In this document: piece after piece, positions 8,892 to 16,670 of the stretch | Layout of the letters: each line of letters begins with the position of its first letter | Numbering within the stretch: position 1 is the first letter of the stretch | NCBI GenBank assembly: GCA_025149125.1 | Contig: CP102272.1 | Coordinates: forward strand, 186,001-250,000 | Length of the DNA stretch: 64,000 nt | Direction of reading: 5' to 3' | Source of the DNA: [Clostridium] asparagiforme DSM 15981 | Lineage (GTDB): Bacteria > Bacillota > Clostridia > Lachnospirales > Lachnospiraceae | The notes under the pieces: generated by a model | Seen by the model: the letters and a program-made list of their open reading frames with translations, nothing else | What the model was told of the DNA's origin: nothing | The model's database searches: none | Translations under genes and position numbers: made by a program

Positions 8892-9093
8892 CAAGTTTTG
8901 GAGGGAATGTAAATAAACAGGTGTGGGTGATTTTCTCACTCCACAATATCGACTGATCGCCCCACTGATACGATCACAAAATTCCCGGGAGCGGCCCTCG
9001 AAACACGCTCTAGGGCATCCGCTGTTTTTAAATTTTTATTCGTATGCCCAATGGTTCCATTAAAGCATTTTAGAGGCATTTTGCAAAAATTTC
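8892..9093. other. Intergenic DNA with one dispersed 13-bp motif
   Basis: No convincing gene is present in this stretch. AAACACGCTCTAG at 9001-9013 is the reverse complement of CTAGAGCGTGTTT at 42325-42337, the only structure noticed. This suggests a degraded copy of a dispersed repeat. Confidence 0.35.
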
Positions 9094-9140
9094 CCCACAG
9101 GATTTTCCCAAAAGAAAGCAAAAATCCTGTGGGCTTTTTT
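9094..9140. terminator. Bidirectional hairpin terminator
   Basis: CCCACAGGATTTT at 9094-9106 pairs perfectly with 9121-9133, followed by CTTTTTT on the plus strand. On the minus strand the stem is followed by AAATTTTTG. It can insulate the tRNA operon from the nitroreductase gene. Confidence 0.7.
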
Positions 9141-9165
9141 GTCCCCTATAGACGAATATCATGAC

Positions 9166-9208
9166 ATAAAAAATGGACAAACCCATTTAGTTAGCGGGAT
9201 TTGTCCAT
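9166..9208 (-). terminator. Terminator of the tRNA operon
   Basis: Read on the minus strand, ATGGACAAATCC pairs with its near-complement 12 bases on (one wobble pair) and is followed by ATTTTTTATG. It lies directly downstream of tRNA-Leu. Confidence 0.75.
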
Positions 9209-9226
9209 ACACAACATAGAACGAAA

Positions 9227-9310
9227 TGCGGGTAGCCGGACTTGAACCGGCACGGAGTCGCCTCCGAGGGATTTTAAGTCCCTTGTGTCTGCCTATTCCA
9301 CCATACCCGC
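9227..9310 (-). tRNA. tRNA-Leu (anticodon UAA)
   Basis: An 84-base minus-strand tRNA. Acceptor stem GCGGGTA pairs with TACCCGC and the discriminator is A. The anticodon stem GGGACT/AATCCC region frames TAA. A long variable arm (TCGGAGGCGACTCCG) is typical of class II tRNA-Leu, and the T arm contains GGTTCAAGTCC. CCA is not encoded. It is the second gene of a two-tRNA operon. Confidence 0.93.
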
Positions 9311-9389
9311 AATCGCACGTGCCACGGCTGAAAACGAGGACAAGTACACGCTCTGCGCTGTTGTCCTTAAGCTATAACTGGCACGCTAA

Positions 9390-9471
9390 TGGGCGGAGGT
9401 GGATTCGAACCACCGAAGCAATTTGCAGCAGATTTACAGTCTGTCCCCTTTGGCCACTCGGGAATCCGCCC
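9390..9471 (-). tRNA. tRNA-Tyr (anticodon GUA)
   Basis: An 82-base minus-strand tRNA. Acceptor GGGCGGA pairs with TCCGCCC, the anticodon loop is CTGTAAA, a long variable arm is present (bacterial tRNA-Tyr is class II), and the T arm contains GGTTCGAATCC. CCA is not encoded. It is the promoter-proximal gene, upstream of tRNA-Leu. Confidence 0.93.
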
Positions 9472-9493
9472 ATTTACTGGATAAGCAGTGATA

Positions 9494-9522
9494 ATAATAC
9501 CACATGCAGGCTAAAAAATCAA
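9494..9522 (-). promoter_or_regulatory. Promoter of the tRNA-Tyr/tRNA-Leu operon
   Basis: On the minus strand TTGATT (9517-9522) and TATTAT (9494-9499) are 17 bases apart, placing the start of transcription about 15 bases ahead of tRNA-Tyr. Confidence 0.7.
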
Positions 9523-9543
9523 GGGTTTCAGGTGAATTTTCCA

Positions 9544-9568
9544 AAGTAACGGAACGTTCCTGTTACTT
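9544..9568. repeat. Near-perfect 25-bp palindrome
   Basis: AAGTAAC-GGAACGTTCC-T-GTTACTT is self-complementary apart from one bulged base. It could be a weak terminator or operator. The remaining 200 bases up to the gntR promoter show nothing recognisable. Confidence 0.4.
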
Positions 9569-9756
9569 TTCACAGGCAGTATTCCGCAAGGTGTTTTGTG
9601 TGAGTGGAGTGTAGCATAAGTCACAGAAAACCCGAGGACCCCGGAACGAAAGAAAAGGTATTTCCAGAGAATACCGATGATACTGTCGGAGGGGAACGGT
9701 ATAAACTTTCGGGACGTAACGAGTCAAGCACCCGGCTATATACTGTATTTTTTGTC

Positions 9757-9785
9757 TTGACATAAGATATCAGATATGTTATCAT
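9757..9785 (+). promoter_or_regulatory. Promoter of the GntR gene with an internal operator half
   Basis: TTGACA (9757-9762) and TATCAT (9780-9785) are 17 bases apart. The spacer contains GATATCAGATAT at 9766-9777, matching the core of the perfect palindrome at 10572-10592, so the adjacent GntR protein probably represses its own gene. Confidence 0.75.
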
Positions 9786-9815
9786 AAACCCATCTTTTGA
9801 AAAGGAAGAATAAGA

Positions 9816-10484
9816 TTGAAGCTGATTGATAAAGCCCAGGAAGAAATTAAAAAGATGATTTTGGATAAGCGTTATGACAGCAGCGGTTATCTGCCCAGCG
9901 AGGGTGAGCTTTGCGAACTGCTTGGGATGTCACGTTCCACGATCCGGGAAGCTGTGCGTTCCCTGGAGATCAGGGGGTTTCTGCAGAGGGTTCACGGTAA
10001 GGGAATCCGGGTGGCGGACAAAGGCACCCAGGTGATGTCCCGCAGTCTTGTTGATATGATTCAGCAACAGCAGATCGATCTGGATGATATTCTGGAGGTA
10101 CGGCGTATGATAGAGATACGCGCCGCTGGGAACGCAGCGTTAAAGGCCGCTTCCGGACAGCTTAAGGAGATGAAAACCCAGATTGGGATTATGGAAAATT
10201 CCCCGTCCAACGAGGAGGCTTATGTCAACGCGGACTTTAAGTTTCACCGCCTGATTGTGGAAGCTACGGGGAACAAATTGCTGCTGGCCATTGTGGACGC
10301 GTATGAGGAGTTGTTGCGCGAGCTGATCAAGAAGTCCAGCGATACGGAGATTAGCCTGGAGCGTGAGCACGGGTATCACCGGAATATCTATGAGGCTATT
10401 GAGAAGCAGGACGCAGACAAGGCCAGGTCCTGTATGGAAATCCATCTGAATGCAACAGAGGAGTTAAAGGAACGCTTTCTGTAG
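9816..10484 (+). CDS. GntR-family (FadR/FCD subfamily) transcriptional regulator
   Basis: Regulator of 222 residues with an N-terminal winged helix (about 5-70, with SRSTIREAVRSLEIRGFL) and an all-helical FCD ligand domain (about 85-215, with FKFHRLIVEATGN). FCD-type GntR proteins usually respond to sugar acids or other carboxylates. The start is a TTG at 9816 with AAGGAAG seven bases upstream, as no ATG fits. It precedes an enolase-superfamily enzyme and a GntP permease, whose induction it most likely controls through the GATATC-type palindromes at 9766 and 10572 (inference from placement). Confidence 0.88.
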   Translation: MKLIDKAQEEIKKMILDKRYDSSGYLPSEGELCELLGMSRSTIREAVRSLEIRGFLQRVHGKGIRVADKGTQVMSRSLVDMIQQQQIDLDDILEVRRMIEIRAAGNAALKAASGQLKEMKTQIGIMENSPSNEEAYVNADFKFHRLIVEATGNKLLLAIVDAYEELLRELIKKSSDTEISLEREHGYHRNIYEAIEKQDADKARSCMEIHLNATEELKERFL

Positions 10485-10503
10485 TGCATTCTTTGGCAGT
10501 AGT

Positions 10504-10533
10504 GGGCAGATATTAACCTGCCTACGTCTGCCC
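10504..10533 (+). terminator. Hairpin after gntR
   Basis: GGGCAGA at 10504-10510 pairs with TCTGCCC at 10527-10533 across a 16-base loop. There is no T-run, so termination would be inefficient. Confidence 0.35.
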
Positions 10534-10571
10534 GATATCGTCGGAGCCTATGGTTTCGTTTATTTTAACAT

Positions 10572-10592
10572 ATATGATATCTGATATCATAT
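10572..10592. promoter_or_regulatory. Operator of the sugar-acid locus
   Basis: ATATGATATC-T-GATATCATAT is a perfect 21-base palindrome 104 bases upstream of the enolase-superfamily gene. Its core recurs inside the gntR promoter. Confidence 0.75.
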
Positions 10593-10695
10593 GAATAGAA
10601 AATTGAAGGGGGTGAATCTACAGGTCGGACGCCTGGATTGCGGGTATTTGTAAATCAGCGAGATATCAACGGAAAATCAGAAAGTGAGGAACAAG

Positions 10696-11841
10696 ATGAA
10701 AATTAAAAATGTTATCACACATGTGATCACAGCGGATTTGGAAGTGCCGTTTAAGTTTTCACAGGGATATTGCTATCAGCGCAGTTCTGTAATAGTAGAG
10801 GTTGTGGGAGCGGACGGAACCAGCGGATTTGGCGAGTGCATGTGCCACGGACAGCAGCCGCCTCAACTGGCAGCGGCGTTTATCGACCACTGTTATCGGG
10901 ATTTGGTAATCGGTGAAAACAGCCTGGATGCGGAGGTGTTGTGGGAGCGGCTTTACAACCGGGTCAGGCCTTTCGGGCAGATGGGAAGTGCAATTAATGC
11001 GTTGAGCGGGCTGGATATCGCATTTTGGGACCTGAACGGAAAGGAGCTGGGTCAGCCGGTCAGCCGCCTTTTGGGGGGCAGGTTCCGTGAACGCGTGACC
11101 GCGTATGCCACAGGGTTTTACCGGACTGCGGACGGCGTATATCCGGAGGACGCCGTGAAGGAGGCCAGATCTTATGTGGAAGCTGGCTTTAAGGGGATGA
11201 AACTGAAGGTGGGATTTTTGCCGGAGGTGGATATTAAATATATCCGGGCGGTGAGAAAAGCGGTAGGACCGGACATTATGCTGATGGCAGATTTTAATTA
11301 CGCCTACAACCAATCCGTTGCAAGGCGAATTATCATGGAACTGGAGCCGGAGAAGCTGCACTTCTTCGAGGAACTGATCACGCCAGAGGACATTGAGGGA
11401 TATCGGGCGCTCCGGAATTTGACGTCTTCTTACATTGCGGCTGGCGAGTGCCTGTTTGGAAAAATCGCTCTCAAGAACTGGCTGGAGGCGGGGGCACTGG
11501 ATATTTATCAGCCGGATTTGTGCTCCTGCGGCGGATTTACAGAGTGCAAAAAGATGGCGGCGTTGACTCAGGCATACAATACTATGATGATCCCCCACGT
11601 GTGGGGTTCCGGAGTCGGCCTGGCCGCATCCCTGCAGTTTATTGCCAGTTTGAGCAACACACCTATGGCGGACACGCCGGTAGAGCCACTTCTGGAATAT
11701 GACCGCTCCAGTCATCCGTTCCGTCTGGATTTAATTTATGATGGCCTTGACTTTGTAGATGGTGATATGATAATACCGGATAAGCCGGGAATCGGAGTTG
11801 AAGTCAATCGCACTGTTCTGGAAAAATACAAAGTGAATTAG
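10696..11841 (+). CDS. Mandelate racemase/muconate lactonizing enzyme family protein, D-galactarolactone cycloisomerase-like
   Basis: Enolase-superfamily enzyme of 381 residues. An N-terminal capping domain is followed by the barrel with the KxK motif MKLKVGF at about 165-171. Metal ligands follow in ADFN (about 198), FFEEL (about 222) and AAGEC (about 249), with a late His in PHVWGSG near 300. The ending QPDLCSCGGFTECKK and PLLEYDRSS resembles galactarolactone cycloisomerases, but a sugar-acid dehydratase is an equally open alternative. The frame reaches a GTG at 10684. The ATG at 10696 is chosen because GAGGA at 10686-10690 is its ribosome site. It is probably co-transcribed with the GntP permease 13 bp downstream. 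Confidence 0.8.
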   Translation: MKIKNVITHVITADLEVPFKFSQGYCYQRSSVIVEVVGADGTSGFGECMCHGQQPPQLAAAFIDHCYRDLVIGENSLDAEVLWERLYNRVRPFGQMGSAINALSGLDIAFWDLNGKELGQPVSRLLGGRFRERVTAYATGFYRTADGVYPEDAVKEARSYVEAGFKGMKLKVGFLPEVDIKYIRAVRKAVGPDIMLMADFNYAYNQSVARRIIMELEPEKLHFFEELITPEDIEGYRALRNLTSSYIAAGECLFGKIALKNWLEAGALDIYQPDLCSCGGFTECKKMAALTQAYNTMMIPHVWGSGVGLAASLQFIASLSNTPMADTPVEPLLEYDRSSHPFRLDLIYDGLDFVDGDMIIPDKPGIGVEVNRTVLEKYKVN

Positions 11842-11854
11842 GGAGGAAATAGGT

Positions 11855-13204
11855 ATGCAAGGGGTTGTAGTTCTTATAGTAGCGCTGAGTATTGTGATTT
11901 TGGTATTCCTAATTACAAAATTAAAGCTGAATGCGTTTATCTCGCTTCTTTTGGTAGCCCTGGGGCTGGCTCTGGCCCTGGGACATTCCGGCGCGGAAGC
12001 GGTGCAGCTGGTTCTGACCGGATTTGGCGATACGATGAAATCCAGCGGAATCATCATTGTGCTGGGTGTGATTATCGGCTACATTTTGGAAAAAACAGGG
12101 GGAGCTGAAAAGATTGCAGCCTCTGTCCTGAAAACCGTGGGGGAGAAGCGGGCGACTCTGGCCATGTGCATGACCGGTTCCATCGTGTCCATTCCCGTAT
12201 TTTCTGATTCGGCATTTATGATTCTCCATCCGATTATCAAAAACCTTTCCCGTAAGGGGAAAATTTCCTATATGGGAATCTGTTTGGGAACCATCACTTG
12301 CCTTTGCCTGACTCACGCCACGATTCCGCCGACTCCGGGGCCTATTGCAGCGGCCAGCCTTCTGGGCGCAGATCTGGGTAAAGTAATTCTGGCAGGAATT
12401 GTGGTGGCTACCCCGGCCACTCTGGCGGTTTACTTCTATTCCACCAGAGTGATCGCCAGAAAATATCCTGCATGTGCGCCGGGAAACGCCGAAGAGGTAA
12501 AAGCCGAGAGCCAGCCTGAGCTGTGGAAGGAAAATGTCAAAAACCCCAAAGGCTACTCCACAATGGGAGCTTATATGCCGATCGTGCTGCCGATTATCCT
12601 GATCATCTGTCAGTCCTTTGCTTCCAATTTGTTTCCACAGGACCATGTGATCAATCATATTTTCGGTTTTGTGGGAAATCCCGTGATCGCCCTCTTGATC
12701 GGCGTGGGGATCGTATGGGTTTTGACCAGGGAGTATAAGTCTTCCGTGCGCATGAGCTGGATTGATACAGCCATGGATTCCACCGCCCTGGTACTGCTGA
12801 TTACCGCAGCCGGAGGCGCATATGGCTCTGTGATCAAATCCTCTGAAATCGGCACGATTCTGAGTCAGGCGATCAGCGGGCTGGGCCTGCCGGGCGTGAT
12901 TCTGCCCTGGTTTATCTCCGCCGCTCTGGTGACGGCCACTGGGTCCACGACGGTAGCCCTGACCACCGCGGCCGCGGTGTGTGCGTCCTTTCTGCCAAGC
13001 CTTGGGATCAGTCCAGAGCTGTGCGTGATTGCCATCGCTTCCGGAGGAATGTGCGTACTGCATGTGAATTCCAGCATGTTCTGGCTGGTGCAGCGGCTGT
13101 GCGGTTTCGGCGTCGAGGATACGCTGAAAACCATGGTACCGGTGTCTGCGGTGTGCAGTTTTGCAGCGTTGGCCACATCCATGCTCCTGTCCTTTGTGAT
13201 GTGA
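11855..13204 (+). CDS. GntP-family gluconate/sugar-acid permease
   Basis: Integral membrane protein of 449 residues with about 12-13 hydrophobic segments. It contains GFGDTMKSSGIIIVLGVIIG at about 53-72 followed by EKTGGAEKIA. The ATIPPTPGPIAAASLLGADL block lies near 153-172 and a C-terminal MCVLHVNSSMFWLV block is present. These are the conserved GntP/gluconate:H+ symporter features. GGAGG upstream supports the ATG at 11855. The pairing with an enolase-superfamily enzyme and GntR indicates uptake of an aldonate or aldarate-type substrate. The exact substrate is not visible. Confidence 0.88.
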   Translation: MQGVVVLIVALSIVILVFLITKLKLNAFISLLLVALGLALALGHSGAEAVQLVLTGFGDTMKSSGIIIVLGVIIGYILEKTGGAEKIAASVLKTVGEKRATLAMCMTGSIVSIPVFSDSAFMILHPIIKNLSRKGKISYMGICLGTITCLCLTHATIPPTPGPIAAASLLGADLGKVILAGIVVATPATLAVYFYSTRVIARKYPACAPGNAEEVKAESQPELWKENVKNPKGYSTMGAYMPIVLPIILIICQSFASNLFPQDHVINHIFGFVGNPVIALLIGVGIVWVLTREYKSSVRMSWIDTAMDSTALVLLITAAGGAYGSVIKSSEIGTILSQAISGLGLPGVILPWFISAALVTATGSTTVALTTAAAVCASFLPSLGISPELCVIAIASGGMCVLHVNSSMFWLVQRLCGFGVEDTLKTMVPVSAVCSFAALATSMLLSFVM

Positions 13205-13237
13205 TGTTTTTAAAATTGTGTTGTTGGCATCAAACAG

Positions 13238-13277
13238 AAAAGGGCTGGGTTCCTGTTGCGGAACCCGGCCCTTTTCC
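13238..13277. terminator. Bidirectional terminator between the GntP and ATPase genes
   Basis: A long stem, AAAAGGGC-T-GGGTTCC (13238-13253), pairs with 13260-13275 and has flanking A and T runs on both sides. It serves the two convergent genes. Confidence 0.85.
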
Positions 13278-13295
13278 GGTTGAGTAGGAGTGCAT

Positions 13296-15944
13296 CTATT
13301 TCCCCAGCTTGCGCTGGAAGAATTTCACAATCTCCATGATCGGGATGATGAGTACCGCCAGTCCAAGGGCGACCGCATACTCGTTTAAGTCAATGGGAGT
13401 AAACTCAAAGGCGGCGGCCAGGAACGGCACTTCAATCACAGCGGTGGTCAGTATTAGGGATACGACCATGGCTCCGAACAGGAAACGATTGTGCGTGGTC
13501 ATTTTGAACAGGGAGCCGCGGCGGCTTCTCATGTTCAGGGAGTGGAAGATTTCAACCATGGACAGAGTGAGAAATGCCATGGTGGTTCCATCCGGGCTGT
13601 TTACGAATTCCCATACACCGCTCTCGATGTAATGGCCGATCAGATAAGAGATCATCACCAGGACGGTTACGATTGCGCCCTGGAAGAACACGTCGAAGCC
13701 CATGCCGCCCGCAAAGATTCCCTCCTTGGGATCTCTGGGCGAGCGCTTCATGATGTCGGGCTCGCTCTGTTCCAGCCCCAGCGCCAGGGCCGGGAAGCAG
13801 TCGGTGATCAGGTTGATCCAGAGCAGGTGGACCGGCTCCAGAATGGTGAAGCCGATCAGGGTTGCAAAGAAGATCGCCAGTACCTCCGCCAGGTTGGAGG
13901 CCAGCAGGAACTGGATGGCCTTGCGGATATTGGCGTAAATCCGGCGTCCCTCCTCCACGGCTGAGACGATGGTGGCGAAGTTGTCGTCCGCCAGCACCAT
14001 GTCCGCCACGTTCTTGGTCACGTCGGTGCCGGTGATACCCATTCCGACGCCGATGTCCGCGCTCTTAATGGAGGGGGCGTCGTTGACGCCGTCGCCGGTC
14101 ATGGCGGTGATTTTGCCCTTGGACTTCCAGCCGGTGACGATGCGCACCTTGTGTTCAGGCTGTACTCTGGCGTAAACGCCGTAGTGCTCGATGTTCCGGT
14201 TGAATTCCTCGTCGCCCATGTCGTTTAGCTGGGCGCCGGTGATGGCCTGGGAGGCGTCGGTGATGATTCCAAGCTCCATTGCGATGGCCACGGCCGTGTC
14301 CTTGTGGTCGCCGGTGATCATAATGGGACGGATTCCGGCCTGGCGGCATTCCACGATGGCAGCTTTCACCTCCGGGCGCACCGGATCAATCATGCCGGAC
14401 AGACCCAGGTAGATGAGATCCTGCTCCAGGAATTCAGGATCGGAGTTCTCGGGCAGCGCATTCCAATCGCGTTTGGCGGCGCAGAGCACACGAAGCGCCC
14501 GGTCTGCCATGGATTTGTTGCTCTTTAAAATGCCGGCGCGGATCTCGTCGGTCATGGGAACGGCCTGACCGCCCGCCATCACCCTGGTACAGCGCTTTAA
14601 GACCTCGTCGGGCGCGCCCTTGGTGAACTGGACGATCTGTCCGCCCTCCGTCTGGTGCACGGTGGACATCATCTTTCTCATGGAGTCGAAGGGAGCTTCC
14701 GCCACACGCACATAGCGGGCCTTCAGGTCGTTTTTGGCCATTCCATGCTTGTAGGCGTCGTTGACCAGAGCGCACTCCGTGGGCTCGCCCACCGCGTCGT
14801 GGCTGTCCGGGTCCAGCTCCGCGTCGGAACACAGGGCCATTGCCAGGACCAGAGCCTGTTCATCCTCGGCTACGTGGTCCACCACCGTCATTTTGTTCTG
14901 GGTCAGGGTTCCTGTTTTATCGGAACAGATAATCTGGGTACATCCCAGGGTTTCCACTGCGGTCAGCTTGCGGATGATGGCGTTCCGCTTGGACATGTTG
15001 GTTACGCCGATGGAGAGCACGATGGTCACCACGGCCGCCAGACCCTCGGGAATAGCCGCAACGGCCAGGGAGACGGCTACCATGAAGGTGCTTAAAATGG
15101 TATCGCCGGTAATTCCCTCAGGGGTCATATTGGCCCGGAACAGTCCCACGGCAAAGATCACCGCACAGATTCCCACTACCAGCACGGTGAGGATTTTGCT
15201 CAGCTGGTTCAGCTTGATCTGCAGCGGAGTCTCCTCATCTTTGGCCTGGGAGAGAGCGTCCGCGATCTTGCCCATCTCCGTGTTCATGCCGGTTCCGGTG
15301 ATCACGGCCTTGCCCCGGCCGTACACCACGGTGGAACCCATGTAGATCATGTTCTTGCGGTCGCCCAGGGGAACGTCCTTCTCGCCTTCCAGGTTCAGCA
15401 GGCTGACAATTTTATTGACCGGAACGGACTCGCCGGTGAGGGCCGCTTCCTCGATCTTCATGCTGGCGCACTCGATGATCCGGCCGTCGGCGGGAACCGA
15501 GTCGCCCGCTTCCAGCACCACCACGTCGCCGGGCACCAGGTCTTCGCTCTTTAAGGATACGATTTTGCCGTCCCGCAGGACCTTGCTGGTAGCGGCGGCG
15601 ATTTCCTGCAGGGCCGCGATGGCGGCCTCCGCCTTGCTCTCCTGCACCACGCCCAGCACGGCGTTGATGATAACCACAAACATGATAATGATGACGTCGG
15701 CGAAGGATTCCCCCTCATAGAACGCGGTGATGCCGGAGATCACGGCGGCGACGATCAGAATAATGATCATGGGATCCGCCAGCTCTTCCAAAAACCGTTT
15801 AATTAGGGAGGTTTTCTTTCCCTCCTTCAGCTTGTTCCGGCCGAATTTTTCCAGCCGGTCCGCGGCGTCCCCGCTTGTGAGGCCTTCCGGAGATGAATTT
15901 TGCTCCTTCAGCACGTCCTCAACACTGGTTAAGTACTCTTTCAC
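13296..15944 (-). CDS. P-type cation-transporting ATPase (Ca2+-ATPase type, probable Mn2+-responsive exporter)
   Basis: P2-type ATPase of 882 residues in the cytoplasmic membrane. Visible are the N-terminal cation-ATPase domain, actuator TGES (ALTGESVPVN), M4 PEGLAAVVTI, the phosphorylation motif SDKTGTLTQNK near residue 340, KGAPDEVL, the hinge TGDGVNDAPSIK, and M6 WINLITDCFPALALG. The frame runs upstream to 16043, but AAAGGAGG eight bases ahead of a GTG at 15944 fixes the start. The SERCA/PMR1-like sequence would normally be called calcium-transporting. Two tandem Mn2+ riboswitches in its leader argue that manganese controls it, so Mn2+ (or Ca2+/Mn2+) efflux is the better functional guess. 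The ion choice remains inference. Confidence 0.88.
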   Translation of the reverse strand: MKEYLTSVEDVLKEQNSSPEGLTSGDAADRLEKFGRNKLKEGKKTSLIKRFLEELADPMIIILIVAAVISGITAFYEGESFADVIIIMFVVIINAVLGVVQESKAEAAIAALQEIAAATSKVLRDGKIVSLKSEDLVPGDVVVLEAGDSVPADGRIIECASMKIEEAALTGESVPVNKIVSLLNLEGEKDVPLGDRKNMIYMGSTVVYGRGKAVITGTGMNTEMGKIADALSQAKDEETPLQIKLNQLSKILTVLVVGICAVIFAVGLFRANMTPEGITGDTILSTFMVAVSLAVAAIPEGLAAVVTIVLSIGVTNMSKRNAIIRKLTAVETLGCTQIICSDKTGTLTQNKMTVVDHVAEDEQALVLAMALCSDAELDPDSHDAVGEPTECALVNDAYKHGMAKNDLKARYVRVAEAPFDSMRKMMSTVHQTEGGQIVQFTKGAPDEVLKRCTRVMAGGQAVPMTDEIRAGILKSNKSMADRALRVLCAAKRDWNALPENSDPEFLEQDLIYLGLSGMIDPVRPEVKAAIVECRQAGIRPIMITGDHKDTAVAIAMELGIITDASQAITGAQLNDMGDEEFNRNIEHYGVYARVQPEHKVRIVTGWKSKGKITAMTGDGVNDAPSIKSADIGVGMGITGTDVTKNVADMVLADDNFATIVSAVEEGRRIYANIRKAIQFLLASNLAEVLAIFFATLIGFTILEPVHLLWINLITDCFPALALGLEQSEPDIMKRSPRDPKEGIFAGGMGFDVFFQGAIVTVLVMISYLIGHYIESGVWEFVNSPDGTTMAFLTLSMVEIFHSLNMRSRRGSLFKMTTHNRFLFGAMVVSLILTTAVIEVPFLAAAFEFTPIDLNEYAVALGLAVLIIPIMEIVKFFQRKLGK

Positions 15945-15991
15945 GTTTTGTTCCTCCTTTAAACTGTGGGTGAAAAAGATAATAAATTTTA

Positions 15992-16131
15992 TAAAAAAGA
16001 CCCATACACAGCTATGATAAACAAACCTGCATATGAGTCTCATTCTCTACAGATAAGCCAGACCGCCGTGCAGCTGCCATTATGTTGACTTACCTCGCAC
16101 GCTATAATAGTATGCGGAATTACTCCCTCAT
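15992..16131 (-). ncRNA. yybP-ykoY manganese riboswitch, promoter-distal copy, with terminator
   Basis: On the minus strand the RNA starts ATGAGGGAGTA, continues with GTCAACATAATGGC and ends with AATGAGACTCAT, the conserved cores of the yybP-ykoY aptamer. ATGAG and CTCAT form the basal stem. The 3' strand of the aptamer overlaps a 14-bp terminator stem (AGACTCATATGCAG with CTGTGTATGGGTCT, pairing with G-U wobbles) followed by T6. Aptamer folding and terminator formation exclude each other, so Mn2+ should turn the gene on. It lies directly ahead of the ATPase ribosome site. Confidence 0.88.
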
Positions 16132-16241
16132 TTATTCCCGGACGGCGCGGCGCCAAAACGAACGGTATGACGGCAGCGGCCGCAGCCGGAAATATCAATA
16201 TTTTCAAGGAAATTCGTTTCGGGAGGTGCGGTCCGGGACAA

Positions 16242-16390
16242 TAAAAAAAGACTTCCCCCGGCCACTTCTTCCAAGAAACGGACAGGTAAGTCTCGTCATT
16301 TAAAACCAAGCCAGGGAATCGAACTCTACGAGTGATTCCAGTGATGTTGACTTCGCCACGCACCGCTGCGCCGACTACTCCCTTACAATA
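16242..16390 (-). ncRNA. yybP-ykoY manganese riboswitch, promoter-proximal copy, with terminator
   Basis: On the minus strand the RNA has GTAAGGGAGTAG, AAGTCAACATCAC and GACGAGACTTACC, matching the yybP-ykoY consensus. GTAAG and CTTAC form the basal stem. A terminator follows in which AGACTTACC can pair with GGGGAAGTCT, ending in a T7 run. It is the first of two such elements on the same leader. Confidence 0.9.
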
Positions 16391-16395
16391 GAATA

Positions 16396-16424
16396 AGACT
16401 AGCACGATTTGGAATTACTGTCAA
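16396..16424 (-). promoter_or_regulatory. Promoter of the riboswitch-controlled ATPase
   Basis: On the minus strand TTGACA (16419-16424) and TAGTCT (16396-16401) are 17 bases apart, immediately upstream of the first aptamer. No second promoter was seen between the two riboswitches. Confidence 0.75.
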
Positions 16425-16467
16425 GAATTTTTGTTGTTAAGATTTCGCCAAAAAATAAAAAGCGGTA

Positions 16468-16496
16468 TTGACAATTAAATAACGAAGTGTTATATT
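16468..16496 (+). promoter_or_regulatory. Promoter of the permease/reductase operon
   Basis: TTGACA (16468-16473) and TATATT (16491-16496) with a 17-base spacer. The leader to the first permease gene is about 165 bases, AT-rich and palindrome-rich. Confidence 0.75.
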
Positions 16497-16527
16497 GAGA
16501 AAGGATTTGAGATCCGTTTTTAAATAA

Positions 16528-16556
16528 AAAGTTTGTTTAACTATTAAATGAACTTT
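16528..16556. promoter_or_regulatory. Operator candidate 1 in the permease leader
   Basis: AAAGTTTGTTTAA at 16528-16540 and TTAAATGAACTTT at 16544-16556 form an inverted repeat matching at 11 of 13 positions, about 30 bases downstream of the promoter. A repressor site is plausible. Confidence 0.45.
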
Positions 16557-16605
16557 TGAACTATCCCGGGAACAGATGGAAATCAGTACATATATTATGT
16601 AAATA

Positions 16606-16628
16606 TTGGCAAATTTATTTTTTGCCAA
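16606..16628 (+). other. Leader hairpin
   Basis: TTGGCAAA (16606-16613) and TTTGCCAA (16621-16628) form a perfect 8-bp stem in the leader of the permease operon. No T-run follows that would make it a clear terminator. Confidence 0.4.
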
Positions 16629-16629
16629 G

Positions 16630-16650
16630 TTTGTTTGAGATATAAACAAA
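16630..16650. promoter_or_regulatory. Operator candidate 2 in the permease leader
   Basis: TTTGTTT (16630-16636) and AAACAAA (16644-16650) are inverted and share the GTTTGTTT core with operator candidate 1. Confidence 0.35.
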
Positions 16651-16670
16651 TTAGCGGGGAATAATTAACA

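Noticed and set aside
9226..9549. Open frame of 107 codons on the plus strand
   Set aside because: It runs antisense through the two tRNA genes and is a well-known type of false protein.
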